Shown: positions 18,865-27,208 of the stretch, piece by piece
How positions within the stretch are numbered: position 1 is the stretch's first letter
How the letters are laid out: each line of letters begins with the position of its first letter
DNA from: Streptomyces kaniharaensis
Lineage (GTDB): Bacteria > Actinomycetota > Actinomycetes > Streptomycetales > Streptomycetaceae
DNA: 64,000 bases
Assembly (NCBI RefSeq): GCF_009569385.1
Contig: NZ_WBOF01000001.1
Span: forward strand, 1,302,001 to 1,366,000
Direction: 5' to 3'
Made by a program: the position numbers and the translations under genes
The notes under the pieces: model-generated
Databases searched by the model: none
Seen by the model: only the letters and a program-made list of their open reading frames with translations
Told to the model about the DNA's origin: nothing

Positions 18865-21290
18865 CCACCCGGGCCAAACTGACCGTGTACTCGGCGCTGG
18901 CCACCGCCCTCGCCTCGCTCTGCCTGACCCCGCTGCTCACCACCAAGAGCTGGATCACCCACGCGTTCCTGGTGATCGCGGTGGTCGCCGCGGCCGGCGC
19001 GGGCCTGCGCCGTGCCCCGCTGTACCGCTGGACGGTGCCGATCGGGCAGCTGGCCGTCCTGTTCGTGATGCTGCTGATCGGCTTCGCCGGCGCGGGTGCC
19101 GCCTGGGGCGGCCTGGTGCCCGGGCCCAATTCGGTGAGCGCCCTCGACCGGGTGTTCGGCGCCGGCCTGGACGACATCCAGCAGTACGCCATCCCGGCCC
19201 CGCCCAGCGCGGGCCTGCGGCTGATCCTGGTCTCCTCGGTCGGCCTGATCGCCGTCGTGGTGGACACCATCGCGGTGACCTACCGGCGCTCGGCGCTGGC
19301 CGGGCTGCCACTGCTGGCTCTGTACTCGGTCGGCAACGGCCTGGCCGGCGACCGCGGCAGCTGGATCTGGTTCGGCCTCGCGTCCGCGGGCTACCTGGTG
19401 CTGCTCTTCGCCGAGGGCCAGGACCGGGTCTCCCGCTGGGGCCGGGTCTTCCGCGGCACCTCGCGGGGCACCGAGAGCACCGGCGCGGTGGGCCTGGGCG
19501 GCCAGCAGGTCGGCATCCTGGCACTGGCGGTGGCCCTGCTGCTGCCCGTCTTCCTTCCGCACTGGGAGTCCGGCCTGCTGCGCTCCGGCTCCGGCGGCAC
19601 CCCGGGCAAGGGCTCCGGCGGTGCGGTGACCAGCCTCGACCCGCTGGTCAGCCTGCAGTCCGAGATCACCAGGCCCAGCGACGGCGAGCTGCTGCGCTAC
19701 TCGCTGGACGCCGACGTCGCCGAGCAGACGTACCTGCGGACCGGCTCGCTGGACCAATTCGACGGCACCAACTGGAAGCTCGGCACCGGCACCGTCCTCG
19801 ACCTGCCCGCCACCTTCCCCTCCCCGGAGGGTCTGCGGGACTCCAGCGTCCCCCAGGTGAGGGGCGACTTCACGGTCAGCGACCGGCTGGAGAAGAGCTG
19901 GCTGCCGCTGCCCTACCCGGTCGTCTCGGTCCAGCTGCCCAACCGCGGCGACTGGAAGCTCGACCAGGTGACGCGCACCGTCATGCCCACCAGCGACAAG
20001 GCGATCAAGGGCCTGCGCTACCAGGTCACGGCGCTGGACGTACGGCCCACAGCCAACGACCTGCGAACCGCACCGCAGGCGTCGCAGGACGTCCGCGACC
20101 GCTACACCGCCCTGCCCGCCGACCTGCCCGCGGTCGTCGCCGAGCAGGCCCGCGTCGTCACCGCCAAGGCGTCGACCGACTACGACAAGGCGGTCGCGCT
20201 GGCCGCGTGGTTCACCGGGCCGCAGTTCAGGTACGACACGACGGTCACCGGCGGCACCGGAAACAGCGCCATCGTCACCTTCCTGCGCGACAAGAGGGGC
20301 TTCTGCGTCCACTTCGCCTCCACCATGGCGGCGATGGCCCGCACCCTGAAGATCCCCGCCCGGGTCGCCGTCGGCTTCACCCCGGGCGACGCGCAGGGCG
20401 CCAACGTCTACGCGGTGACCGGCCGGATGTACCACGCCTGGCCCGAGCTGTACTTCGCGGGCTACGGCTGGACGCGCTTCGAGCCCACCCCGAGCCGCGG
20501 CGTCCAGCCCCGCTACACCGAGCAGAGCGCCACCCCGACCACCGCGCCCACCCGGCAGCCGACCGCCGCCGCCCAGAGCTCCGCGCCCGCGCCGGCGCCG
20601 TCCGCCAGCAAGGACTGCGACCCCAAGCTGCGCCGCATGGGCGAGTGCGGTGACAAGGACACCGCCGCCGCAAACACCGGCGAGGAGTCCTGGCTGCTCT
20701 CCGGGCAGGTGCTCGGCACCCTCGCCGCGGTGGTGGCGCTGATCGCCCTGCTGCTCGTCCCGCTGTTCTGGCGGGCCGCGCTGCGCCGCCGCCGGCTCGG
20801 CGGCGGGCGCCGCAGGCCCGGCGGGGACGGCCCGGGCGGGCTCACCGACGCCCAGGTGCTGGCCGCCTGGGACGAGCTGATCGACTCCGCCTGGGACCTC
20901 GGCATCCCGCCCGACGAGTCGCGCACCCCGCGGGCCGCGGCCCGGCGGATCACCGAGACGGCCGAGCTGGACGAGAACGCGGCGGCCGCCGCCGGACGGC
21001 TGGCGCTGGCCACCGAACGGGTGCTCTACGCCCCGTCCGGCCAGGTCACCGGCCCGCTGGCGGCCGACGTCCGGACCGCCCGGGCAGGCCTGCGGGCCAC
21101 CGCCGGCCGGGCCGACCGGGCCAGGGCGGTGCTGCTGCCGCCGTCCTCGGCGCAGCTGTGGTGGCGAATCTCCGAGGCGGTCATGACCGCCCGGGCGGCG
21201 GCCGGCACCCGGACGCGCCGGGTGACCGACGCGGTCACCGGGCCGGTGCGGCGGGTGTTCACCCGGCGGAAGCGCAACCCGGAGTCCTGA
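18861..21290 (+). CDS. TgpA-type transglutaminase-like membrane protein (DUF3488)
   Basis: 809 aa. N-terminal block of about six helices (1-230, DUF3488), an extracellular transglutaminase-like domain with Cys in RGFCVHFA (about 481), His in MYHAWPEL (about 524) and FEPTPS after GYGWTR where family members carry Asp or Glu, a Pro/Thr-rich linker, one more helix near 615-635 and a cytoplasmic C-terminal domain (DUF4129-like). GTG at 18861 overlaps the DUF58 stop. TgpA of Pseudomonas is the nearest studied relative; the substrate here is unknown. Confidence 0.93.
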   Translation: MTTRAKLTVYSALATALASLCLTPLLTTKSWITHAFLVIAVVAAAGAGLRRAPLYRWTVPIGQLAVLFVMLLIGFAGAGAAWGGLVPGPNSVSALDRVFGAGLDDIQQYAIPAPPSAGLRLILVSSVGLIAVVVDTIAVTYRRSALAGLPLLALYSVGNGLAGDRGSWIWFGLASAGYLVLLFAEGQDRVSRWGRVFRGTSRGTESTGAVGLGGQQVGILALAVALLLPVFLPHWESGLLRSGSGGTPGKGSGGAVTSLDPLVSLQSEITRPSDGELLRYSLDADVAEQTYLRTGSLDQFDGTNWKLGTGTVLDLPATFPSPEGLRDSSVPQVRGDFTVSDRLEKSWLPLPYPVVSVQLPNRGDWKLDQVTRTVMPTSDKAIKGLRYQVTALDVRPTANDLRTAPQASQDVRDRYTALPADLPAVVAEQARVVTAKASTDYDKAVALAAWFTGPQFRYDTTVTGGTGNSAIVTFLRDKRGFCVHFASTMAAMARTLKIPARVAVGFTPGDAQGANVYAVTGRMYHAWPELYFAGYGWTRFEPTPSRGVQPRYTEQSATPTTAPTRQPTAAAQSSAPAPAPSASKDCDPKLRRMGECGDKDTAAANTGEESWLLSGQVLGTLAAVVALIALLLVPLFWRAALRRRRLGGGRRRPGGDGPGGLTDAQVLAAWDELIDSAWDLGIPPDESRTPRAAARRITETAELDENAAAAAGRLALATERVLYAPSGQVTGPLAADVRTARAGLRATAGRADRARAVLLPPSSAQLWWRISEAVMTARAAAGTRTRRVTDAVTGPVRRVFTRRKRNPES

Positions 21291-21310
21291 GGGCGGGAGA
21301 CGCACGAACG

Positions 21311-21346
21311 CCGGGGGCGGGCAGTCGATCGACTGCCCGCCCCCGG
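21311..21346. terminator. Perfect palindromic terminator
   Basis: A 36-base perfect palindrome centred between 21328 and 21329 (core GGGCAGTCGATCGACTGCCC). It sits between the converging transglutaminase and DUF3040 genes and can serve both strands. Neither side has a strong T-run, as is usual for streptomycete terminators. Confidence 0.85.
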
Positions 21347-21378
21347 CGGTGTTTCAGGCTTCCGTACGGCCGTGCGGC

Positions 21379-21768
21379 TCAGAAGCCGCCGGTCTGCTCG
21401 TCCCGACGGCGCTGCCAGCGCTGCTCCACCCGGTCCATCATCCCGGCCTTGCGGCGCGGCGCGGCGGCCGGCCGGGGGCCCGAGCCCTGGCCCGCGGGAC
21501 CGCGGCGCCAGCCCGTCACGGCGAACACCGCGCAGCCGAGCATCACCAGGAACCCGACCACGCTGACCCAGATCTGGTCCGGGACGACCATGCCGCCCAT
21601 CAGCAGGCCGACGCCGACCACGAAGCCGGCGACGGCCAGGTAGACCCGTCGGCGGGTGTAGGTGCGCAACCCGGTTCCCTCAAGCGCCGACGCGAATTTG
21701 GGATCTTCGGCATACAGCGCTCGCTCCATCTGGTCGAGCAGTCGCTGCTCGTGCTCCGAGAGCGGCAC
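21379..21768 (-). CDS. DUF3040 domain membrane protein
   Basis: 129 aa. Begins PLSEHEQRLLDQMERALYAEDPKFASAL, the DUF3040 signature, then two helices (about 41-62 and 66-86) and a basic C-terminal tail. GTG at 21768 with AGGAGGA five bases upstream. Small actinobacterial proteins of this family sit near cell-division and wall genes; no biochemical role is known. Converges on the transglutaminase operon. Confidence 0.9.
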   Translation of the reverse strand: MPLSEHEQRLLDQMERALYAEDPKFASALEGTGLRTYTRRRVYLAVAGFVVGVGLLMGGMVVPDQIWVSVVGFLVMLGCAVFAVTGWRRGPAGQGSGPRPAAAPRRKAGMMDRVEQRWQRRRDEQTGGF

Positions 21769-22188
21769 GGAGTCCTCCTACTCGTCGGTCGCGGGTGCGA
21801 CCGGTCCGCCGCCCCGGTCGGGGAGGCAAGTCCAAATCAGCCTTCGAAACACGCGGTCGGACGCCTGTGCGGGGGACCCGGCCCGTGTCGTCCATATGCC
21901 CCATGCGTCCGGCGGTCATGCTTTCCGGCTTTACCCAGATCATACGGTCCGTGGGCCCGTTACGGGGTGGTCTGCGGCGCGTGGGACGGGCCACTTCGAC
22001 CGGGCCCGGCCGCACTCCGATCAACGCGGCGAGACCCGTACAAGTGCCCGATCCGGTGGAATCGGGCAGGACCTGGGGAGCTTCGGCGATCACGGCGGGG
22101 CGGCCGGGCGGCGGCGGACGACGAACCGCCGCCGGACGGCGTGCGAACCGCACGGCGCGGGTCCTGCGGATCGGGGCTCCCGGGCGGC
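21769..22188. other. Intergenic region with no supported gene
   Basis: 420 bases between DUF3040 (5' side) and the end of the methyltransferase gene. It must contain the DUF3040 promoter. Open frames through it lack ribosome sites and family resemblance. I see a minus-strand TATGAT near 21938-21943 without a convincing -35. Confidence 0.5.
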
Positions 22189-22941
22189 TCAGGCCAGGGT
22201 GGCGAGCAGGTGCAGCTGGGTGGCGACGGCGTGGAAGGCGGGCTGGGCGGCGGCGGCCTCCTCCAGCTTCAGCAGCGCGTCCAGCGCGCCCGGCTCGGTG
22301 TCCACCAGGACGCCGGGCACCAGGTCGGAGAAGATCCGGACACCGTGCACCGACTCCACCCGCAGACCGGCGCCTGCGGCGAGCCGGCTCAGCTCCTCGC
22401 CGGTGAAGCGGCGCGGCATCGGGTCCTGCTCGCCCCAGCGGCCGTCGGCGGCCGACAGCACGGCGCGCGCCTCGGTGAAGTGGCCGGCCAGCGCGCGGGC
22501 CAGCACGGCGCCGTTGCGGTTGGCGGCCAGCAGGCTGACCACGCCGCCCGTGCGCAGCGTGCCGGCCAGGCTGCCGAGCGCCTCGGCCGGGTCGTCGACG
22601 ACCTCCAGCACGCCGTGGCAGAGCACCGCGTCCACCGTGCCGGGGGCGATCACCTCGGGCAGCGTCTGGGTGTCGCCCTGGACGGCGCGGACCAGGTCGG
22701 TGACGCCGGCCTCGGCGGCCCGCCGCTCCAGCGCGAACAGCGCGTCCGGGCTCGGGTCGACGACGGTGACCCGGTGGCCGAGCCTGGCCACCGGTACGGC
22801 GAAGTTGCCGGTGCCGCCGCCGGTGTCGACCACATCGAGCACGGGCTGTTCCAGCTCGGCGGCCCGCTTCTCCAGGGCCGCCCGCACCACCTCCCACACC
22901 ACGGCGGTACGCAGGGCGCTGCGGGGACGCGTCGGGTACAA
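22189..22941 (-). CDS. Class I SAM-dependent methyltransferase
   Basis: 250 aa from a TTG at 22941 preceded by GAGGAG at 7-base spacing. An in-frame GTG at 22959 lies ahead of that ribosome site and has none of its own. Motif I is VVDTGGGTGNFAVPVA near 38-52, followed by VTVVDPSPDAL, a QGDTQTLPE turn and CHGVLEVVDDPAEAL (motif IV/post-motif region), so the SAM fold is complete. The substrate cannot be told from sequence. A RFTGEELSRLA segment near 178 resembles small-molecule methyltransferases. The conserved position near the dcw cluster suggests a housekeeping role. Confidence 0.88.
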   Translation of the reverse strand: MYPTRPRSALRTAVVWEVVRAALEKRAAELEQPVLDVVDTGGGTGNFAVPVARLGHRVTVVDPSPDALFALERRAAEAGVTDLVRAVQGDTQTLPEVIAPGTVDAVLCHGVLEVVDDPAEALGSLAGTLRTGGVVSLLAANRNGAVLARALAGHFTEARAVLSAADGRWGEQDPMPRRFTGEELSRLAAGAGLRVESVHGVRIFSDLVPGVLVDTEPGALDALLKLEEAAAAQPAFHAVATQLHLLATLA

Positions 22942-23012
22942 GGCGGGACTCCTCGGCACGTGCAGACGGATCGGGATGCCTCCACCTTAGACCGGGCGGG
23001 TGGGGCCGCCCG

Positions 23013-23561
23013 TCACCCCGTGCGGGAAGGGTCGTCGTCCAGGGGCAGCCGTGGGGCGGGCGGTGACGGGTGGAGGCCGAGCAGCCGCTCGACCAGGCGG
23101 AGGAAGAGTGCGGAGTTGCGGATCAGGTCGTCGGCGTCGCGGGCCGTGGCGGCGCCCCGGATCCCGGCCTCGGCGGCGGCCCGGCGGCGGGCGCCGGCGC
23201 CGTAGTAGACGGCCCATTCGGCCAGTTCGGGCGCGACCTCGGGCAGCACCTCCCAGGCGCTGCGGATCGCCTGGCGCCGGCGCGGGTTCTTCTCCGGCCG
23301 CCCGCGCACCGCGAGGACGGCCGCGACGGTGCGCAGTGCGGCCAGGTGGGCGGTGGCGTACCGCTCCAGCGGATCCTCCAGGGCGCGGGCCCGGGCGAGG
23401 GTGCGGTGGGCGTCGGCGAGCAGGTCGAGGGCGGCCGGCGGCGCGGCGGTGCGGCGCAGCACGGGATGGACGTCCCCGGCGCCGGGGCGTCCGCCCGGGG
23501 AGTGCGGCAGGGCGGCGGAGTGGAGGCGGGCGGTGACGGGCTCAGGGTGGCTGATGGTCAT
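23013..23561 (-). CDS. SAV_6107 family HEPN domain protein
   Basis: 182 aa, mostly helical. ATG at 23561 with GGGGGAG five bases upstream. Matches the streptomycete SAV_6107-type family: AALDLLADAHRTLARARA near 45, ERYATAHLAALRTVAAVLA near 66, RSAWEVLPEVAPELAEWA near 103, and DADDLIRNSALFLRLVERLLGLH near 145. HEPN proteins are often RNases or nucleotidyltransferase partners; an R-x4-H (RLLGLH) near the end has the right spacing but not the usual polar residue after Arg, so RNase activity is doubtful. Stops 71 bases before the methyltransferase start; the two may be cotranscribed. Confidence 0.8.
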   Translation of the reverse strand: MTISHPEPVTARLHSAALPHSPGGRPGAGDVHPVLRRTAAPPAALDLLADAHRTLARARALEDPLERYATAHLAALRTVAAVLAVRGRPEKNPRRRQAIRSAWEVLPEVAPELAEWAVYYGAGARRRAAAEAGIRGAATARDADDLIRNSALFLRLVERLLGLHPSPPAPRLPLDDDPSRTG

Positions 23562-23658
23562 GGTCTCCCCCGTTCCGAGGCAGCGCGCGGACCGGGTGGT
23601 CCGTGCTCCTCCATCGTGAACGGGACCACTGACAATCCGGCCGGGGTCGGGCGCCGGT

Positions 23659-23686
23659 GAACCGCCGCCCCCACAGGCGGCGGTTC
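23659..23686. repeat. 11-bp stem hairpin in the leader of the HEPN gene
   Basis: GAACCGCCGCC (23659-23669), six-base loop, GGCGGCGGTTC (23676-23686), perfectly paired, 98 bases upstream of the HEPN start. It could be an attenuator or terminator in the minus-strand leader. No start or function is evident in the surrounding sequence. Confidence 0.6.
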
Positions 23687-23931
23687 CACGCTCCCCCCCG
23701 GCGGACCGGCTCCCCCCAGCCCGCACCGCCGCCCCGTGCCGGCGGTGCGCGGCGACGGACCGGCACCGGTGGCGGACCTTGCGCCGCCGCCCGCCGGCTC
23801 CCCAGGGCCGGCCGGGCGGACGGGTCCGCCGTCCCGGGAGCGGGCGCCCGACGCGCCCGCCGTCCCGGGTGCCACCACTCTGCCGTCTGCGCAGGTCGGA
23901 GGGCATCCGTGCAATTACTCAATCGTGGATC

Positions 23932-23947
23932 TGAGTATCCGTACTCA
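23932..23947. promoter_or_regulatory. MacR box (candidate operator)
   Basis: TGAGTATCCGTACTCA, matching the published MacR consensus TGAGTACnnGTACTCA with one mismatch, and extended by one pair on each side (CTGAGTA/TACTCAG). A further half site, TACTCA, lies at 23916-23921. It is 141 bases upstream of the DUF4126 gene and 370 bases upstream of the HEPN gene, in an otherwise empty 527-base divergent gap. Confidence 0.7.
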
Positions 23948-24088
23948 GTCCGCCGATCCCCGACGTCCCCGGCGGCCCCGATGTCCACCGATCCGGTCGG
24001 CGCCGGAACCGGCGAGGCGGCCCGCCGCGTCCCGCTACGGTACGGCGAGGCCGGGCGGCCCCGCCGGGCTTTTCGAGGAGGGGACCCG

Positions 24089-24718
24089 ATGACGATCGTG
24101 CCGCTGATCTTCACCAGCGGACTGGCCAGTGGCATCAACGCGTACGCGGTGGTGCTGTTGCTCGGCTTGCTGGGGCGGTTCGGGGGCGCCGAGTCGGTGC
24201 CGCCCGCGCTGGAGCGCACCGACGTGCTGATCGCGGCCGCCGTGCTGTTCGTGCTGGAGGCGGTGGCCGACAAGATCCCGTACGTGGACAGCGTCTGGGA
24301 CGTCGTCCACACCGTGATCCGGCCGATCGCGGGCGCCACCGTGGGCGCGCTGATCGCGAGCGCCGACCCGGGTTCGCTCGGCGAGGTCGCGGCGGGTGCG
24401 GTGGGCGGCACGACGGCGCTGGTGAGCCACCTGGTGAAGGCGTCGCTGCGGATGGCGGTCAACACCTCGCCCGAGCCGGCGAGCAACATCGCGGTGAGCC
24501 TGGCCGAGGACCTGTCGGTGGCCGGCCTGGTCACCCTGGCGATCTTCCACCCCTGGCTGGCCGCCTCGATCGCCGCCGTGCTGCTGGCGGTCGGACTGCT
24601 GCTGGTCTGGTTCGCGATCAACCGTATCCGGGCCTTCCGGGCCCGCCGCCGGGAGCGCAAGGCCGCCCGCGCCGCCCGGGTGGCGGGCCCGGAAGGTGTG
24701 TACGCCGGACAGCCCTAG
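24089..24718 (+). CDS. DUF4126 domain integral membrane protein
   Basis: 209 aa; ATG at 24089 with GAGGAGGGG upstream. Five or so helices: FTSGLASGINAYAVVLLLGL at the start, VLIAAAVLFVLEAVADKIP near 48, IAGATVGALIA near 85, then a Gly-rich segment, LAEDLSVAGLVTLAIF near 140 and AASIAAVLLAVGLLLVWF near 160, ending in a very basic cytoplasmic tail (RARRRERKAARAAR). Function unknown. The MacR-like box upstream fits the known MacR regulon, which is largely membrane proteins. Followed eleven bases later by the oxidoreductase gene. Confidence 0.9.
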   Translation: MTIVPLIFTSGLASGINAYAVVLLLGLLGRFGGAESVPPALERTDVLIAAAVLFVLEAVADKIPYVDSVWDVVHTVIRPIAGATVGALIASADPGSLGEVAAGAVGGTTALVSHLVKASLRMAVNTSPEPASNIAVSLAEDLSVAGLVTLAIFHPWLAASIAAVLLAVGLLLVWFAINRIRAFRARRRERKAARAARVAGPEGVYAGQP

Positions 24719-24729
24719 GATCGTGTGCC

Positions 24730-26172
24730 ATGGCACGGATCGTCATCATCGGCGCAGGAATGAGCGGGCTCGCGGCAGCCTCCCGGCTGGCGACCCTCGG
24801 ACACCGGGTGACGGTCTGCGAGGCGGGCGGCACGTACGGGGGCATGGTCGGCCGGTACGAGCGCGACGGTTTCGCCTTCGACACCGGCCCCGGCCTGCTC
24901 ACCCTCCCGGCCGTCTACCGCGACCTCGCGCTGAAGACCGGCAAGGAGCCGCTGGAGCAGTTGGTCGACCTGGCCCCGGTGGACCCGGAGAGCCGGCACC
25001 TGTTCCCGGACGGCACCGACCTCGCCCTGCCCAACGCCTCGCGCGGCGGTGTGGGTCAGGCCCTGGACGCGGCCTTCGGCACCGGCTCGGGCGCCCTGTG
25101 GAACGCGGTGGTGAACCGCGGCCGGACGGTCTGGGAGGCCACCCGCCGCCCGCTGCTGGAGGAGCCGCTCCCGGCCGACCCCCGGCCGCTGCACGCCGAC
25201 CCGTACCCCGTCCCGCCCCGGCGCGGCCTCGCCCGGTTGCGGCCGGCCGGCCGCTGGACGCTCGCCGACGTCGCCGCCCGCGAACTCGGCGGCCACCCCG
25301 GGCTGACGGCCCTGCTGCACGAGCACGCGCTGCGGTTCGGGTTCGACCCGCGCACCGCCCCGGCCGGGGCCACCGTGCTGCCGTACATGGAGCAGTCCTT
25401 CGGAGTCTGGTACGTCAGGGGCGGCCTGCGCGCGCTGGCGGACGCGGTATACCGGCGCTGCGAGCAGCGCCGGGTGGAGTTCCGCTTCGACACCCGCTTC
25501 GAGCAGGTCGTCGAGAGGGACGGCCGGGCCTGCGGGATCGACACCTCGGCGGGCTCGATCGAGGCGGACGTGGTGATCTCCGCGGTGGGCGCCCCGGCGC
25601 AGGACCGCACCGACCCGGTCCCCGGCCGGGTCGTCGTCCTGCTCGCGCTGCGCGGCGAGCGCCCCGCGGGCACCGTGCACCGCACGGTCGTCCACGCGGC
25701 GGACCCGGCCGCCGAACTGGCCGGGATCTTCACTTGGGGCGCCCCGCTCGCCGACCGCCCGACCGTCCAGGTGCTGCGGCCGGACGACCCGTCGCTGCAC
25801 CCCGCGGGCCACGAGACGGCCGTGCTGACCGCCACCGCCCCGGCCGGGGGCGTCGACTGGACGGAGCCCGGGGCCGCCGACCGGTTCGCGGACCGGATGA
25901 TCGCCCACGCGGACGCGGCCGGACTCGGCCTCGCCGACCGTGCGCTGTGGCGGGTGGTCCGCACCCCGGCGGACACCGAGCGGGAGAGCGGCTCCCCGTT
26001 CGGCGCCGTCCCGCGCCCCGCCCTGGCCGGCGACCGCGGCGCCTACCTCCAGGCCCCGACCGAGCAGGCCCCCGGCCACTACCGGATCGGCGGCGCCGCC
26101 CACCCCGGCGGCGGGCTCGCCCGCGTCGGCATGTCGGCCTGCATCGCGGCCAACCTGATCGGTCCGGCGTAG
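24730..26172 (+). CDS. Phytoene desaturase-like FAD-dependent oxidoreductase
   Basis: 480 aa flavoprotein of the CrtI/amine-oxidase type. N-terminal dinucleotide fold IVIIGAGMSGLAAASRLATLG with acidic end CEAGG at about 30, then GRYERDGFAFDTGPGLLTLP, typical of carotenoid desaturases; MEQSFGVWYVRGGLRALADA near 220 and a C-terminal HPGGGLARVGMSACIAANLI, the second FAD-binding motif. No phytoene synthase or cyclase is in the window, so carotenoid action is not shown. Homologues occupy this place in streptomycetes generally. A TAGGAT ending eight bases before the ATG overlaps the DUF4126 stop. Confidence 0.85.
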   Translation: MARIVIIGAGMSGLAAASRLATLGHRVTVCEAGGTYGGMVGRYERDGFAFDTGPGLLTLPAVYRDLALKTGKEPLEQLVDLAPVDPESRHLFPDGTDLALPNASRGGVGQALDAAFGTGSGALWNAVVNRGRTVWEATRRPLLEEPLPADPRPLHADPYPVPPRRGLARLRPAGRWTLADVAARELGGHPGLTALLHEHALRFGFDPRTAPAGATVLPYMEQSFGVWYVRGGLRALADAVYRRCEQRRVEFRFDTRFEQVVERDGRACGIDTSAGSIEADVVISAVGAPAQDRTDPVPGRVVVLLALRGERPAGTVHRTVVHAADPAAELAGIFTWGAPLADRPTVQVLRPDDPSLHPAGHETAVLTATAPAGGVDWTEPGAADRFADRMIAHADAAGLGLADRALWRVVRTPADTERESGSPFGAVPRPALAGDRGAYLQAPTEQAPGHYRIGGAAHPGGGLARVGMSACIAANLIGPA

Positions 26173-26179
26173 CGGGGCG

Positions 26180-27034
26180 TCAGCCCTGGTGCCAGGTGCT
26201 CTGCTGCTGGTAGCCGTAGCCGTGCTCGTAGCTCGGCTGCTGCGGGATGCCCTGCTGGTGCATCTGGTGCTGGTCGGGCTGCTGCTGCCACTGCTGGTGC
26301 TGGGCGTTCGGGTCCCAGGCGGCGGTCTGCTGCTGCTGGTAGCCCGCGTACTGGTCCTGCTGCTGGTAGCCGCCGTACGGGTCGGGCTGCTGCTGGTAGG
26401 CGCCGTAGCCCTGGTCGTACGCGAAGGCGGGCTGCTGCTGTGCCTGCCACTGCTGCTGGTCGTAGGACGTCTGCTGCTGCACGGGGTCGTAGCCGGCCTG
26501 GTAGGCCTCGACGTACGGGTCCTGCGGCTGCTGCTGCTCGTAGTAGCCGGGCATGTAGACGCCGTCGGCGGCCATCTCCTGCATCTCGAAGGCGGCGGTC
26601 TGCTCGACCTCCGCGACGGCCTCGGCGGCCAGGGCGGGCTCCGGGGGCGCTTCGACGGCGCTGACCTCGCCGACCCGTGTGTCGGCCGCCTCGACCGCGG
26701 TCGCCGCCGCCGCACCGCCGGTGAGCGCACCGAGCAGCGGCACCTTGGCGAGCGGGCCGGGCAGGCTGTCGTCGGCCTTGCGCAGCGACCAGCCGGCCGT
26801 GTAGCCGCGCTTGACCGAGAGGGTGACGAGGGTCTGGCCGACCGCGAACATGGCCGCGCCGGCGCCGATCACCGGGACGGACCGCAGGCCCATCCCGCCG
26901 GCCACGCCGAGGAACCCGACCAGCGCGAGGGCGCGCCAGTGCAGCGGGGCCCGGTTCTGCAGCAGCAGCTCGGCCACCAGCCAGAGCGCCACCACCGCCA
27001 ACGCGGCGTACAGCAGCAGGTATCCGATGCCCAT
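26180..27034 (-). CDS. Membrane protein with Gln/Tyr-rich C-terminal tail
   Basis: 284 aa. First 80 residues contain three hydrophobic segments (GYLLLYAALAVVALWLVAEL, ALALVGFLGVAGGMGL and VIGAGAAMFAVGQTLVTL). From about 165 to the end the chain is low complexity, rich in Gln, Tyr, Pro and Gly with repeated QQQ, YQQQ and DPYGGY units. I do not recognise the family beyond a conserved streptomycete hypothetical protein. The tail resembles disordered, prion-like segments that form condensates in other organisms. Convergent with the oxidoreductase gene, seven bases apart. Confidence 0.85.
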   Translation of the reverse strand: MGIGYLLLYAALAVVALWLVAELLLQNRAPLHWRALALVGFLGVAGGMGLRSVPVIGAGAAMFAVGQTLVTLSVKRGYTAGWSLRKADDSLPGPLAKVPLLGALTGGAAAATAVEAADTRVGEVSAVEAPPEPALAAEAVAEVEQTAAFEMQEMAADGVYMPGYYEQQQPQDPYVEAYQAGYDPVQQQTSYDQQQWQAQQQPAFAYDQGYGAYQQQPDPYGGYQQQDQYAGYQQQQTAAWDPNAQHQQWQQQPDQHQMHQQGIPQQPSYEHGYGYQQQSTWHQG

Positions 27035-27208
27035 CCGCCCGCTACCTCCAGTCGCGTGCCCGCGCGCGCCGCGCGTGTGCGGCGACTGTACCCGCTCAAC
27101 GGCCGGGGCACCGCATCGCGTTCCCGCCGCCCCGGACCCGGCCGCACACGACCGAACCCGCCACCGCCGGGACGGTGACGGGCTCGTGAACCCGCGCCCG
27201 GGAGGCCC

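Noticed and set aside
21680..22897. 405-codon minus-strand frame, including a start MIWVKPESM near 21942
   Set aside because: Passes out of frame through the methyltransferase and has no ribosome site; the visible peptide is not conserved as far as I can tell.
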